Assembly: GCA_964613585.1 (NCBI GenBank)
Contig: CAZTHL010000077.1
Location: 1 to 17,220 of the forward strand
DNA: 17,220 nt
Reading direction: 5' to 3'
Origin: CAZTHL01 sp964613585
GTDB taxonomy: Bacteria; Pseudomonadota; Alphaproteobacteria; DSM-16000; Inquilinaceae
Numbering within the stretch: the stretch's first letter is position 1; every line of letters begins with the position of its first letter. Made by a program: the position numbers and the translations under genes. Below the pieces are notes generated by a model. The model worked only from the letters and a program-made list of their open reading frames with translations, was not told the DNA's origin and ran no database searches. Of this stretch, positions 7,231 through 13,984 are shown piece by piece.

Positions 7231-7437
7231 CAGTGGCCGAACGAGGCACGCTCTGTGGTGGCGGTCCACGCGTCCCCATGACATGGGCAGCTTGACCATG
7301 TTCCGGACGGCGCGGTCTCCAGCCGGCGAGCCATCGCGTCGGCTCGACGGTAGCAGGCACGCGAGGAAGCCCCTCGTGGTTGCAACACACGCGGTTCGAG
7401 GAGCCGCCAGGCGCCCGCATCGGACCGGGTCGCCGGG

Positions 7438-7713
7438 CTACCGCCGGGACGTGCCGGGCGACGGCGTGGAGCGCCGAGTCGCGTCGGAAGACGGCGCCGG
7501 CGACGTTGCCGGGGGCGGCACAAGGTCGGGCCGCACGGCCGTCACCCGCCGCGAGTGCGCATGGGCGAAGGCAGCCTGGCTCGTGATGAGCGTCGAGAGC
7601 GACCGCCCGGCGATGTCGAGCGCGTGAGGCGCGACGACCTCGAACACCGGATCGAGCCGGTTGTTGATCAGGACGTACAGTGTCCGGTCGCTCTCGTCGA
7701 AGCCCGCGGGCAA
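7438..7713 (-). pseudogene. Unrecognised coding-like fragment
   Basis: A minus-strand frame is open from a TGA near 7810 down to TAG at 7438-7440. Its central part reads SDRTLYVLINNRLDPVFEVV, continuing through HALDIAGRSLSTLITSQAAF. It uses C or G at almost every third position and has a normal residue mix, unlike the neighbouring frames. Past about 7545 the translation turns into Pro/Ser/Arg-rich sequence, as if the frame were lost. No ATG or GTG start is available upstream; only a TTG at 7713. I do not recognise the family. I take it as a decayed or frameshifted gene fragment, though a genuine short gene with a TTG start is possible. Confidence 0.3.
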
Positions 7714-7861
7714 ACGACGGCAGCAGTCGTCAGCAGGGTCCGCCGGCTCGGCGCGAAGCCTGCGGGAAGACCCGAAGGTCGGCGCATGGGCCCGGCCGAT
7801 CCGCTCACGTCACCGGCGCCGCTCGTGTCGCCATCGCCGGCGGTGCCGGATCCGCCGGCAA

Positions 7862-7916
7862 GGGCGAGAGCGACCTTCACAGTCACCGCGATGCCGAAAA
7901 TCAAACAGGCCCAAGG
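7862..7916. repeat. 55-bp direct repeat, copy 1 (left contig end)
   Basis: These 55 bases, ending exactly at the gap, are identical to the 55 bases that begin exactly after it (8017-8071). Such exact end overlap is what unmerged de Bruijn-graph contigs look like when scaffolded. Confidence 0.95.
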
Positions 7917-8016
7917 NNNNNNNNNNNNNNNNNNNNNNNNNNNNNNNNNNNNNNNNNNNNNNNNNNNNNNNNNNNNNNNNNNNNNNNNNNNNNNNNNNNN
8001 NNNNNNNNNNNNNNNN
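7917..8016. other. Assembly gap (100 N), probably artefactual
   Basis: Exactly 100 N lie between two identical 55-bp ends. The simplest reading is that the contigs overlap and no sequence is missing, or that a few copies of the adjacent tandem repeat are. Confidence 0.95.
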
Positions 8017-8071
8017 GGGCGAGAGCGACCTTCACAGTCACCGCGATGCCGAAAATCAAACAGGCCCAAGG
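8017..8071. repeat. 55-bp direct repeat, copy 2 (right contig end)
   Basis: This is identical to 7862-7916. It leads straight into the 18-bp tandem repeat, which probably caused the assembly break. Confidence 0.95.
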
Positions 8072-8132
8072 TGCCAAACAAGCCCAAGGTGCCAAACAAG
8101 CCCAAGGGGCCAAACAAGCCCAAGGGGCCATG
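8061..8132. repeat. 18-bp tandem repeat, four units
   Basis: Four 18-bp units (8061-8078, 8079-8096, 8097-8114, 8115-8132) follow the pattern CAAGCCCAAGGTGCCAAA, with G/T variation at one position and divergence in the last bases of unit 4. A multiple of three keeps all frames open: KQAQGA on one plus frame, NKPKVP on another, and LAPWAC or GLFGTL on the minus strand. No frame has a convincing start and ribosome site, so I treat it as non-coding. Confidence 0.85.
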
Positions 8133-8193
8133 GGAGTCGCGCCTGGCCGCCTGCTCCGGCCAACGACGTCGGACGGCCTGCGAAGCCGAGGCG

Positions 8194-9621
8194 CTAGCGC
8201 CCTCGATGGGGTTGCCCGTGCCGGGGCGGCGGCTTGGTCGAGGGCTCGCCCGGGACCTCCTTGATCGCCTTCTCGTCCGCGACCGTCAGCCCGTGGCGGT
8301 CGAGCAGAGCCGGCTGCTCACGTTCCAGCCAGTCATGATCGTAGAGGCCGGTCATGTCCTCCATCATGCGATGCCAGTTCAGCCGCGCATCGATCTTGAG
8401 AAAGATGCCGGTCAGGATGATCGATACCCGGTCCATCAGCACGAACGGGCGCGGCACCTTGATGCCGCCGACCTTGCGCAGCTCGCTCCACACCTTCTGC
8501 GCCGTCTCGATGCCGTAGGTGTGGCTCTGCAGATCGACCAGGCTCTGGTGCTTGTCCTCGAGGGCGGGCGCGTAGACAAAGCGCGCCCAGATGTTCAGCA
8601 CCTCGATCAGCTCGGGCGTGAGATTGTCGAAGCCCCAGGCACGGTAGGCCTCGGCCGCGCGCTCGTCGTCATTGTCCCGCATGGCGTGGTAGAGGCCGAC
8701 CACGCCGCCGACCTGGTCGGGCGTGAACACGCGCACCGAGCCATAGTCGACCAGATTGATCGAGCCGTCGTCGCGCACCGAGTAGTTGCCCGGATGCGGG
8801 TCGGCATGCAGGACGCCGTGGCGGAAGAACGGCGTGTACCAGAGCCGGAACAGCGCCTCGCCCAGCCGGTCGCGCCGGTCCGGATGCTCCTCGAGGAACC
8901 GCTCGAGCGACCGCCCCTCCTGCCAGGTCATGGTCAGCAGCCGGTCGGTGCACAGGTCGAGCAGCACCTGGGGCACATGCGCGCCCTCGTAGTCGTCGAG
9001 CAGCTCGCCGAACAGATGGATGCGCCGCGCCTCGAGCTTGTAGTCGAGCTCCTCGGCCAGCCGCTCCTTCAGCTCGGCATAGACGTCCTCGGTGGAGATC
9101 GCCTTGTCGTAGCGGGCGAAGATCCCGAGCATGACCTTGAGCTGGCGCATGTCGGCGTCGACCGCCGCCTCGATGCCCGGATACTGCAGCTTGCAGGCGA
9201 GGTCGCGGCCGTCATGTGCCTTCGCCCGGTGCACCTGGCCGAGCGACGCGGCGGCCGCCGCATGATGCTCGAACTCGGCGAAATGGTGCTGCCAGTTGCG
9301 GCCCAGCTCGTTGTCCATGCGGCGCTTGACCATGGCCCAGCCCATGGGCGGCGCGCCCGACTGCAGCTGCGCCAGCTCGGCCATGTACTCCGGCGGCAGC
9401 AGCCCGGGCACGGTGGCGACAAACTGCGCCAGCTTGGCCGGGGCGCCGCGCAGCCCGCCCAGCGCCTCGCGCAGCTCTCGCGCGAAGGCTTGGCGGCTCT
9501 GCTCGCCGCCCAGATAGCGTTCCTGGGCCAGTCGCGCGGCCATCCGGCCAAGCAGCAGGGAGACCCGTCCTTGCCGGGCCCAGCGGCCGGCGAAGCTGCC
9601 CTCGTCGATGCTTCGGTTCAT
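8194..9621 (-). CDS. ABC1/AarF (UbiB/COQ8-like) atypical kinase
   Basis: This 475-residue protein belongs to the ABC1/ADCK/UbiB family of atypical kinases/ATPases, whose best-known members support ubiquinone biosynthesis. The order of motifs is clear: a KxGQ-like segment APAKLAQF (residues 61-67), LPPEYMAELAQLQ, the alanine-rich loop AAAAASLGQ (121-129) replacing a P-loop, Lys144 in ACKLQYPG, ELDY (191-194), the catalytic HADPHPGN (272-279) and VDYGS (291-295) in place of DFG. In the KxGQ motif the usual glycine is alanine (KLAQ). UbiB itself has C-terminal transmembrane helices, and I see none obvious here, so this is more likely a soluble AarF-type member than UbiB. The start at 9621 lacks a clear ribosome site. 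No ubiquinone gene is nearby. Confidence 0.88.
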   Translation of the reverse strand: MNRSIDEGSFAGRWARQGRVSLLLGRMAARLAQERYLGGEQSRQAFARELREALGGLRGAPAKLAQFVATVPGLLPPEYMAELAQLQSGAPPMGWAMVKRRMDNELGRNWQHHFAEFEHHAAAAASLGQVHRAKAHDGRDLACKLQYPGIEAAVDADMRQLKVMLGIFARYDKAISTEDVYAELKERLAEELDYKLEARRIHLFGELLDDYEGAHVPQVLLDLCTDRLLTMTWQEGRSLERFLEEHPDRRDRLGEALFRLWYTPFFRHGVLHADPHPGNYSVRDDGSINLVDYGSVRVFTPDQVGGVVGLYHAMRDNDDERAAEAYRAWGFDNLTPELIEVLNIWARFVYAPALEDKHQSLVDLQSHTYGIETAQKVWSELRKVGGIKVPRPFVLMDRVSIILTGIFLKIDARLNWHRMMEDMTGLYDHDWLEREQPALLDRHGLTVADEKAIKEVPGEPSTKPPPRHGQPHRGR

Positions 9622-9773
9622 GCGCGTCGTTCGTGGTGCTGTCCGTCGGCCGCTTAAGGCGCCGCCCCACGGCCACGGTCACCACGTCCCCGTCCCCTGT
9701 CAACTGTGCACGTGCCCCGGGACCGCGCCATGGGCGGATACGACCCAACGGTACCCCGGGACGCCGCGCCGCG

Positions 9774-9792
9774 GCCGGCACCCGCTGCCGGC
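9774..9792 (-). terminator. Possible hairpin downstream of the esterase gene
   Basis: GCCGGCA (9774-9780) and TGCCGGC (9786-9792) form a perfect 7-bp stem with a 5-base loop, about 70 nt past the esterase stop. There is no T tract, so termination is only a possibility. Confidence 0.3.
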
Positions 9793-9862
9793 AAGCAAAG
9801 CCCCGCCTGGCCGGCCGCGGCAAGGCCGCGCCCGACGGTCTCCAGGCCCGGACGGCGGCGGC

Positions 9863-10828
9863 TCACGGCAAGACCTCGCCGAGGAAGGCCAGGACATCCG
9901 CGCGCACCGGCTGGAGCTGCCGCCACACCGGCACGAAGGCGGCGACGATCCCGGCATGGGTCATGCCCGGGTACTGGGCGTAGCGGGCCTCGGCTCCGGC
10001 GGCCTCCAGCGCCTCGGCCAGCGCCGGCGCGTGACGCGGCGAGGTGGTGTCGTCGGCCAGGCCGTGCAGCAGGAGCATGGGCGGCGCGTCGGCCGTCACG
10101 TGCCGGAGCGGCTGGGTCTCCGGCGAGCGCCGGTGCTCGCCGAACACGTCGCGCGTCGAGGCGAAGTCGGCCGGCAGGAAGTCGTACGGCCCGGCGAGCC
10201 CCACCACGCCGTCGATGCGGTCGGGCGACAGGCCGTGCGCCGCCAGGTAGCGCGGGTCGAGAGTCACCATCACGGCATTGTAGGCGCCGGCGGAATGGCC
10301 CATCAGCGCCAGCCGGTCCGGGTCGCCGCCATACCGACGGATGTTGTCCACCGTCCAGGCGACGGCGGCGGCGTTGTCCTCCAGGAAGGCGGGATACTCG
10401 ACCTCCGGATGGAGGCGGTAGTCGGGGATGACCACCACATACCCCGCGTCGGCCAGCGCCGCGCCCATGAACAGATAGTCGTCCCGCTCGCCGGCCCGCC
10501 AGCCCCCGCCGTACAGATAGACCACCACCGGCCGTCCCCGATCGCCGGCCTGCTCCGGCAGCGGCCCGCGCGGCGCATAGACGGTGAGGCGCTGGCGGGG
10601 CGCCTCGCCATAGGCAAGATCCGGCACGATGGTCAGGCCGGCCGTGCTGACCGGCAGGTTGACCAGGGTGAACGGCGCATAGACGGCGAGGCCGCCGGCG
10701 GCGACGCCAAGCACCAGGACGAAGGCGACAACGGCCGCCAGCCAGCGCCATCGGCGAGAGGCGCGCCGGTCGCGCCGTCGGTCACCTCGACCCTGTCGCT
10801 GATGGTTGTGGTCGCCGTGCTGAGTCAT
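9863..10828 (-). CDS. Membrane-anchored alpha/beta hydrolase (esterase, HSL/BD-FAE-like)
   Basis: This 321-residue protein begins with a basic, His/Arg/Gln-rich tail (residues 1-28) and one hydrophobic helix (WLAAVVAFVLVLGVAAGGLAV, about 29-49), so it is probably anchored in the inner membrane with the enzyme in the periplasm. The catalytic domain shows YGGGW (106-110), PDYRLHPE, GGDPDRL, the nucleophile elbow GHSAGA with Ser179, an acidic residue at Asp259/Asp260 in LHGLADDT, and His291 in GMTHAG. This is the carboxylesterase/HSL-like arrangement. The oxyanion motif is YGGG, whereas many HSL esterases have HGGG. The ATG at 10828 is chosen because AGGGG lies 7 nt upstream; the frame extends 29 codons further without support. 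Its substrate is unknown. Confidence 0.87.
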   Translation of the reverse strand: MTQHGDHNHQRQGRGDRRRDRRASRRWRWLAAVVAFVLVLGVAAGGLAVYAPFTLVNLPVSTAGLTIVPDLAYGEAPRQRLTVYAPRGPLPEQAGDRGRPVVVYLYGGGWRAGERDDYLFMGAALADAGYVVVIPDYRLHPEVEYPAFLEDNAAAVAWTVDNIRRYGGDPDRLALMGHSAGAYNAVMVTLDPRYLAAHGLSPDRIDGVVGLAGPYDFLPADFASTRDVFGEHRRSPETQPLRHVTADAPPMLLLHGLADDTTSPRHAPALAEALEAAGAEARYAQYPGMTHAGIVAAFVPVWRQLQPVRADVLAFLGEVLP

Positions 10829-11082
10829 TGCTGCCCCTCGGATCCCGTCTCCGGACGCCTCTGGTGCCGATATAGGCCGATGCTCCCCCGGGCCTCGAGC
10901 ATCGCCGCTGGCCATCGACCTTCGCTTGGCTTACGAATTATCAACACTCACGGTTTAAGCGGTGCGGAGCCGTACGGGAGCCGCGGCCCAGTGCCGACCC
11001 TGATCCGGCGACCGCCGCCGGGGCGGCCCGCCGGCTGGATCACCCCCGGCTCACCAGGGTCGGGAACGACGACACGCCATCG
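10829..11082. promoter_or_regulatory. Divergent promoter region with inverted repeat
   Basis: This 254-bp region separates the minus-strand esterase from the plus-strand VOC gene. CGATGCTC (10878-10885) and GAGCATCG (10897-10904) form an 8-bp inverted repeat with an 11-base spacer, 50-76 bp upstream of the esterase start; it could be an operator or a leader hairpin. A local AT-rich patch (GAATTATCAACACT, about 10934-10950) is the likeliest promoter core. No hexamer pair is certain. Confidence 0.35.
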
Positions 11083-11538
11083 ATGGTGCCGGACATGACA
11101 CATTGGCAACCTGAGAACCGCACCACCGTCATGCCCTATCTGGTGGTGGAAGGCGGCGACCACGTGCTGAGCTTCCTGGCCGAGGTGTTCGGCGCCGAGA
11201 TCCTGAACGAGCCCCTGAGACGTTCCGACGGCTCGCTGTGGAACGCCGAGGTGCGCCTGGGCGACAGCGTCCTGATGGTCTCCGAGGCGCGCGGGTTCGG
11301 TCCCTACCCGGGCTTCCTCTATGTCTATGTGCCGGACTGCGACGTGGTCTATCGCAAGGCCCTGGCGCACGGGGCGACGTCCATCGTCACCCCGACCACC
11401 GAGTTCTACGGCGATCGCAACGCCGGGGTGCAGGACAAGGCCGGCAACTTCTGGTGGATCGCCACCCATGTCGAGGATGTCGACCCGGAGGAGCTCGAGC
11501 GCCGGGCCGCCCGGGCGGCGGCCGATCGGCAGGACTGA
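11083..11538 (+). CDS. VOC family protein, PhnB-like (glyoxalase/bleomycin-resistance fold)
   Basis: This 151-residue single-domain vicinal-oxygen-chelate protein reads like the PhnB-type branch. It has VMPYLVVEGGDHVLSFLAEVFGAE at the N-terminus, LGDSVLMVSEA in the middle, a second beta-alpha module with YVYVPDCDVVYRKALAHGA, and the diagnostic GDRNAGVQDKAGNFWWIATH near the end. A charged helix (PEELERRAARAAA) closes it. The usual glyoxalase-I metal ligands are not obvious, as in other PhnB-like members, whose substrates are mostly unknown. Start ATG 11083 is used; ATG 11095 (MTHWQPENRT) is an equally good candidate, and neither has a strong ribosome site. A GC hairpin follows the stop. Confidence 0.82.
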   Translation: MVPDMTHWQPENRTTVMPYLVVEGGDHVLSFLAEVFGAEILNEPLRRSDGSLWNAEVRLGDSVLMVSEARGFGPYPGFLYVYVPDCDVVYRKALAHGATSIVTPTTEFYGDRNAGVQDKAGNFWWIATHVEDVDPEELERRAARAAADRQD

Positions 11539-11551
11539 CCCGCCGGCCTCG

Positions 11552-11571
11552 GGCGGCGTGACGACGCCGCC
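11552..11571 (+). terminator. Hairpin downstream of the PhnB-like gene
   Basis: GGCGGCGT (11552-11559) pairs perfectly with ACGCCGCC (11564-11571) around the 4-base loop GACG, 13 nt after the stop codon. No T tract follows. It separates this gene from the cyclase gene 95 bp further on. Confidence 0.45.
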
Positions 11572-11666
11572 GGGGATGGATTGAGCCGCGAGGGCACGGG
11601 CGCTATCTGGGAGATCAGGCAAGGGTTCCGGCCGAACGGCCGGCTTGCCGCCCGGAGCGCGCCTCT

Positions 11667-12971
11667 GTGCCCCAGCCCTGGCCGGATCCGTCGCCGCGGA
11701 GCTACCCTCCGGGCGTCACGCTGATCGCGCGCGGCGCGCGCGGGCCGGCCGCCGCGCCGGCGCACAGCTCCCCGGAGGCCACGGAGGCATGGCTGCTCGG
11801 CCCGGCGGCCCGGCGCGAGGACCTGCTCGGGCTGGTCGAGTCGCTGGCTTGGCGTCTGGTCGCCGCGGGCTTGGCCGTGGACCGGCTCAGCCTGCATATC
11901 GGCACCCTGCATCCGCAGCTGCTCGGCTTCGGCTGGACCTGGAGCCGGGCCGACGGACTGTGCGACGAGGTGCGGGTCGCCGAGACTCTGCTGCGGACCG
12001 ACAGCTACCGGCGCAATCCGCTGTACCGGGTCATCGGCCACGGCGAGCGCGTGCATCTCGACCTGCGCGTGCCGGGCACGACCGCGCGCTTTCCGCTGAT
12101 GGCGGAGTTGGCGGCGCAGGGCATCGTCGAGTATCTGGCGGTGCCGCTCGGCGACGACGGCCGCCTGCACAACGCGGCGACCGTGGCGACGTGCCGGCCC
12201 GAGGGCTTCAGCGCGGCCGCGCTGGCGGCGCTCGAGCGGCTGCTCGCGCTGTTCGCCCTGCATGTCGAGCGGCACATCGCGCTCCGCGTCGCCGGCAACG
12301 CCCTGGAGACCTATCTCGGCGCGGCGGCCGGCGCCCGGGTGCTCGAGGGGTCGATCAAGCGCGGCGCCGGCGAGACGATCCGCGCGGTCCTCTGGGCCTC
12401 CGACCTGCGCGGCTTCACCGGCCTCGCCGACCGGCTGCCGGGCGACCGGGTGACGCTGCTGCTGAACGCGTATCTCGCGGCCATGGCCGGCGCCGTGCTC
12501 GACCAGGGCGGCGAGGTGCTGAAGTTCATCGGCGACGGCCTGCTCGCCGTGTTCCCGTTCACGACCGAGGCCGAGGGCGCCAGGGCCGCCACGGCGGCGC
12601 TGGCCGCCGGCCGCGCGGCGCTCGCCCGTCTCGACGCCCTGAACCGGGACCCGCCCGAGGCGCTGCTGGGCATCGAGGGCTGGCGGCCGCTGCGAACCGG
12701 CATCGCGCTGCACGAGGGCGAGGTGTTCTTCGGCAATGTCGGCGCGCCCGGCCGGCTCGACTTCACCGTGATCGGCCGTGCCGTCAACGAGGCGGCCCGG
12801 GTCGAGGGCCTGAGCAAGATCCTGGGGCGGCCACTGCTGGTGACCGGACCGGTGGCGCGCCGCCTCGGGGAGCCCATGGCTCCGCTCGGCAGCCATGTGC
12901 TGCGCGGCGCCGCGCGGCCCATGGAGGTGCTGGCGCCGACGACCTCCGACGGCAGGGAGGAAAGCGCTTGA
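11667..12971 (+). CDS. Class III adenylate/guanylate cyclase with N-terminal sensor-like domain
   Basis: This 434-residue soluble protein should make cyclic AMP from ATP. The C-terminal cyclase domain (about residues 235-425) has both metal-binding aspartates, Asp246 in SDLRGFTG and Asp290 in KFIGDGLLAVF. It also has the base-contacting Lys286, Thr367 in DFTVIG (the class IIIb position, often Asp in class IIIa), Asn374 and Arg378 in VNEAARVE. All the residues expected for an active homodimer are present. The N-terminal half (LHIGTLHPQLLGFGWTW, then GIVEYLAVPLGDD and ATVATCRPEGFS) is the GAF-like sensor module seen in many alphaproteobacterial cyclases; its ligand is unknown. The start is a GTG at 11667, with GGAG about 9 nt upstream. 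It is followed after 53 bp by a VOC gene on the same strand. Confidence 0.88.
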   Translation: MPQPWPDPSPRSYPPGVTLIARGARGPAAAPAHSSPEATEAWLLGPAARREDLLGLVESLAWRLVAAGLAVDRLSLHIGTLHPQLLGFGWTWSRADGLCDEVRVAETLLRTDSYRRNPLYRVIGHGERVHLDLRVPGTTARFPLMAELAAQGIVEYLAVPLGDDGRLHNAATVATCRPEGFSAAALAALERLLALFALHVERHIALRVAGNALETYLGAAAGARVLEGSIKRGAGETIRAVLWASDLRGFTGLADRLPGDRVTLLLNAYLAAMAGAVLDQGGEVLKFIGDGLLAVFPFTTEAEGARAATAALAAGRAALARLDALNRDPPEALLGIEGWRPLRTGIALHEGEVFFGNVGAPGRLDFTVIGRAVNEAARVEGLSKILGRPLLVTGPVARRLGEPMAPLGSHVLRGAARPMEVLAPTTSDGREESA

Positions 12972-13024
12972 CCGGCCCCGGCGTTTCGACGACCAACGCG
13001 CCGATTCGAGCGCCGGAGCGTGCC

Positions 13025-13456
13025 ATGACCGACGAGTCGCCGAGTTGCCTGTCCCACGTCTCCCTTGGCACCAACGACCTTGACCGCGCCGCCCGGTTCT
13101 ACGACGCGGTGCTGGCCAGCCTGGGCATCGGACGCATCATGGAGCATCCCGGGGCGGTGGCCTGGGGCCGGCAGTATCCCGAGTTCTGGATGCAGGCGCC
13201 GGTCGACGACAATCCGGCGACGGTCGGCAACGGCACCCACGTCGCCTTCCTGGCCGGCTCGAGGGAGCAGGTCGACGCCTTCCACGAGGCGGCGCTAAAG
13301 GCCGGCGCCGCCGCCGACGGCCCGCCCGGCCCGCGCCCGCACTATGGCGAGCCCTATTACGGCTGCTTCGTGCGCGATCCCGACGGCCACAAGATCGAGG
13401 CCGCCTTCTGGGACTTCGATCTGGCGCGATCGCTCGGCCCGGCCGGGGGGCTGTAG
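13025..13456 (+). CDS. VOC family protein (glyoxalase-like)
   Basis: This 143-residue protein has a complete vicinal-oxygen-chelate fold: CLSHVSLGTNDLDRAARFYDAVL at the start, WGRQYPEFWM, GNGTHVAFLA, and the C-terminal GCFVRDPDGHKIEAAF. His11, His72 and Glu125 are at the positions of metal ligands in glyoxalase-type members, so this one may be a metalloenzyme, unlike the PhnB-like protein at 11083. Its substrate cannot be read from sequence. A GGAG ribosome site lies 7 nt before the ATG at 13025. It lies 53 bp downstream of the cyclase stop with no hairpin between, so the two genes are probably co-transcribed. The frame is open far upstream, but only as a shadow of the cyclase gene. Confidence 0.87.
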   Translation: MTDESPSCLSHVSLGTNDLDRAARFYDAVLASLGIGRIMEHPGAVAWGRQYPEFWMQAPVDDNPATVGNGTHVAFLAGSREQVDAFHEAALKAGAAADGPPGPRPHYGEPYYGCFVRDPDGHKIEAAFWDFDLARSLGPAGGL

Positions 13457-13984
13457 GGGCATCACCGGCCGTGGTCGGACGCCGCCGTGGCCCGCTCATG
13501 CCGCCGCCCGGGGGTGCCCCGCACCAAGGCGGGCCGAAGCGGACGCGGTGACGCCGGCAGGGCGGCCACCCCTCGTTACCGGTCCGCGCAGGCTCATCCG
13601 AAAGGCGGAGGGCTCCTCGAGAGCGGGCAGCGGGTGTCGGCTTGCCGAGTGATTCGCTCAGAAGCCGCTTGCGGGGGGCGGCGCCGTGCCCTCGGTCGGC
13701 CGGGCGCCAAGCAGGATCGGCGCGCGCCCACGCCCGAGACGACCTGTCGTCGGCCGCCGCCCGGGCGGGGGATTGGGGTCGGCGGGTCGTCGAGCCGCGA
13801 GGGGCGGAGGAACGAATGGGCCGACGGAACGCTGCCGCCCGGCAGAAGCTGCCCGGTCCGCCCCGCCGCCGGGCCACGGCCGTGCCAGGCGGGCCGGTCG
13901 TTTCGCGCCCCGCACCGATGGCACCGGGCTTGCTTGGCGTTCAGCGCACGGAACACGAGGCTCCGGCCACGAGGCGGCGACACG
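13457..13984. other. Intergenic stretch without a supported gene
   Basis: This 528-bp, very GC-rich stretch lies between the VOC gene and the lytic transglycosylase. All frames translate to Arg/Pro/Gly-rich sequence. One ATG at 13816 has a good GGAGG site 5 nt upstream, but its frame runs out of phase through the transglycosylase gene and has no protein character. I see no promoter consensus. Confidence 0.55.

Larger units (their letters stand above)
7231..8193. other. Gene-poor region with remnant, gap and repeats
   Basis: No intact gene is supportable between the SurE leader and the ABC1 kinase stop. Open frames on the plus strand here have antisense-like or repeat-driven translations. The stretch contains a minus-strand coding-like remnant (about 7438-7812), the 55-bp duplicated contig ends around gap 2, and an 18-bp tandem repeat. 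Confidence 0.6.

Noticed and set aside
7901..8131. Repeat-encoded proteins (LAPWAC or KQAQGA repeats) around gap 2
   Set aside because: The 18-bp repeat opens every frame; no frame has a supported start and ribosome site or any sequence outside the repeat that resembles a protein.
8061..8132. The tandem repeat as a CRISPR array
   Set aside because: The units are 18 bp and directly adjacent with no spacers, and no cas gene is present.
12983..13024. An upstream extension of the second VOC protein
   Set aside because: The frame is open only because it shadows the cyclase gene; the GGAG site and the conserved fold both point to the ATG at 13025.
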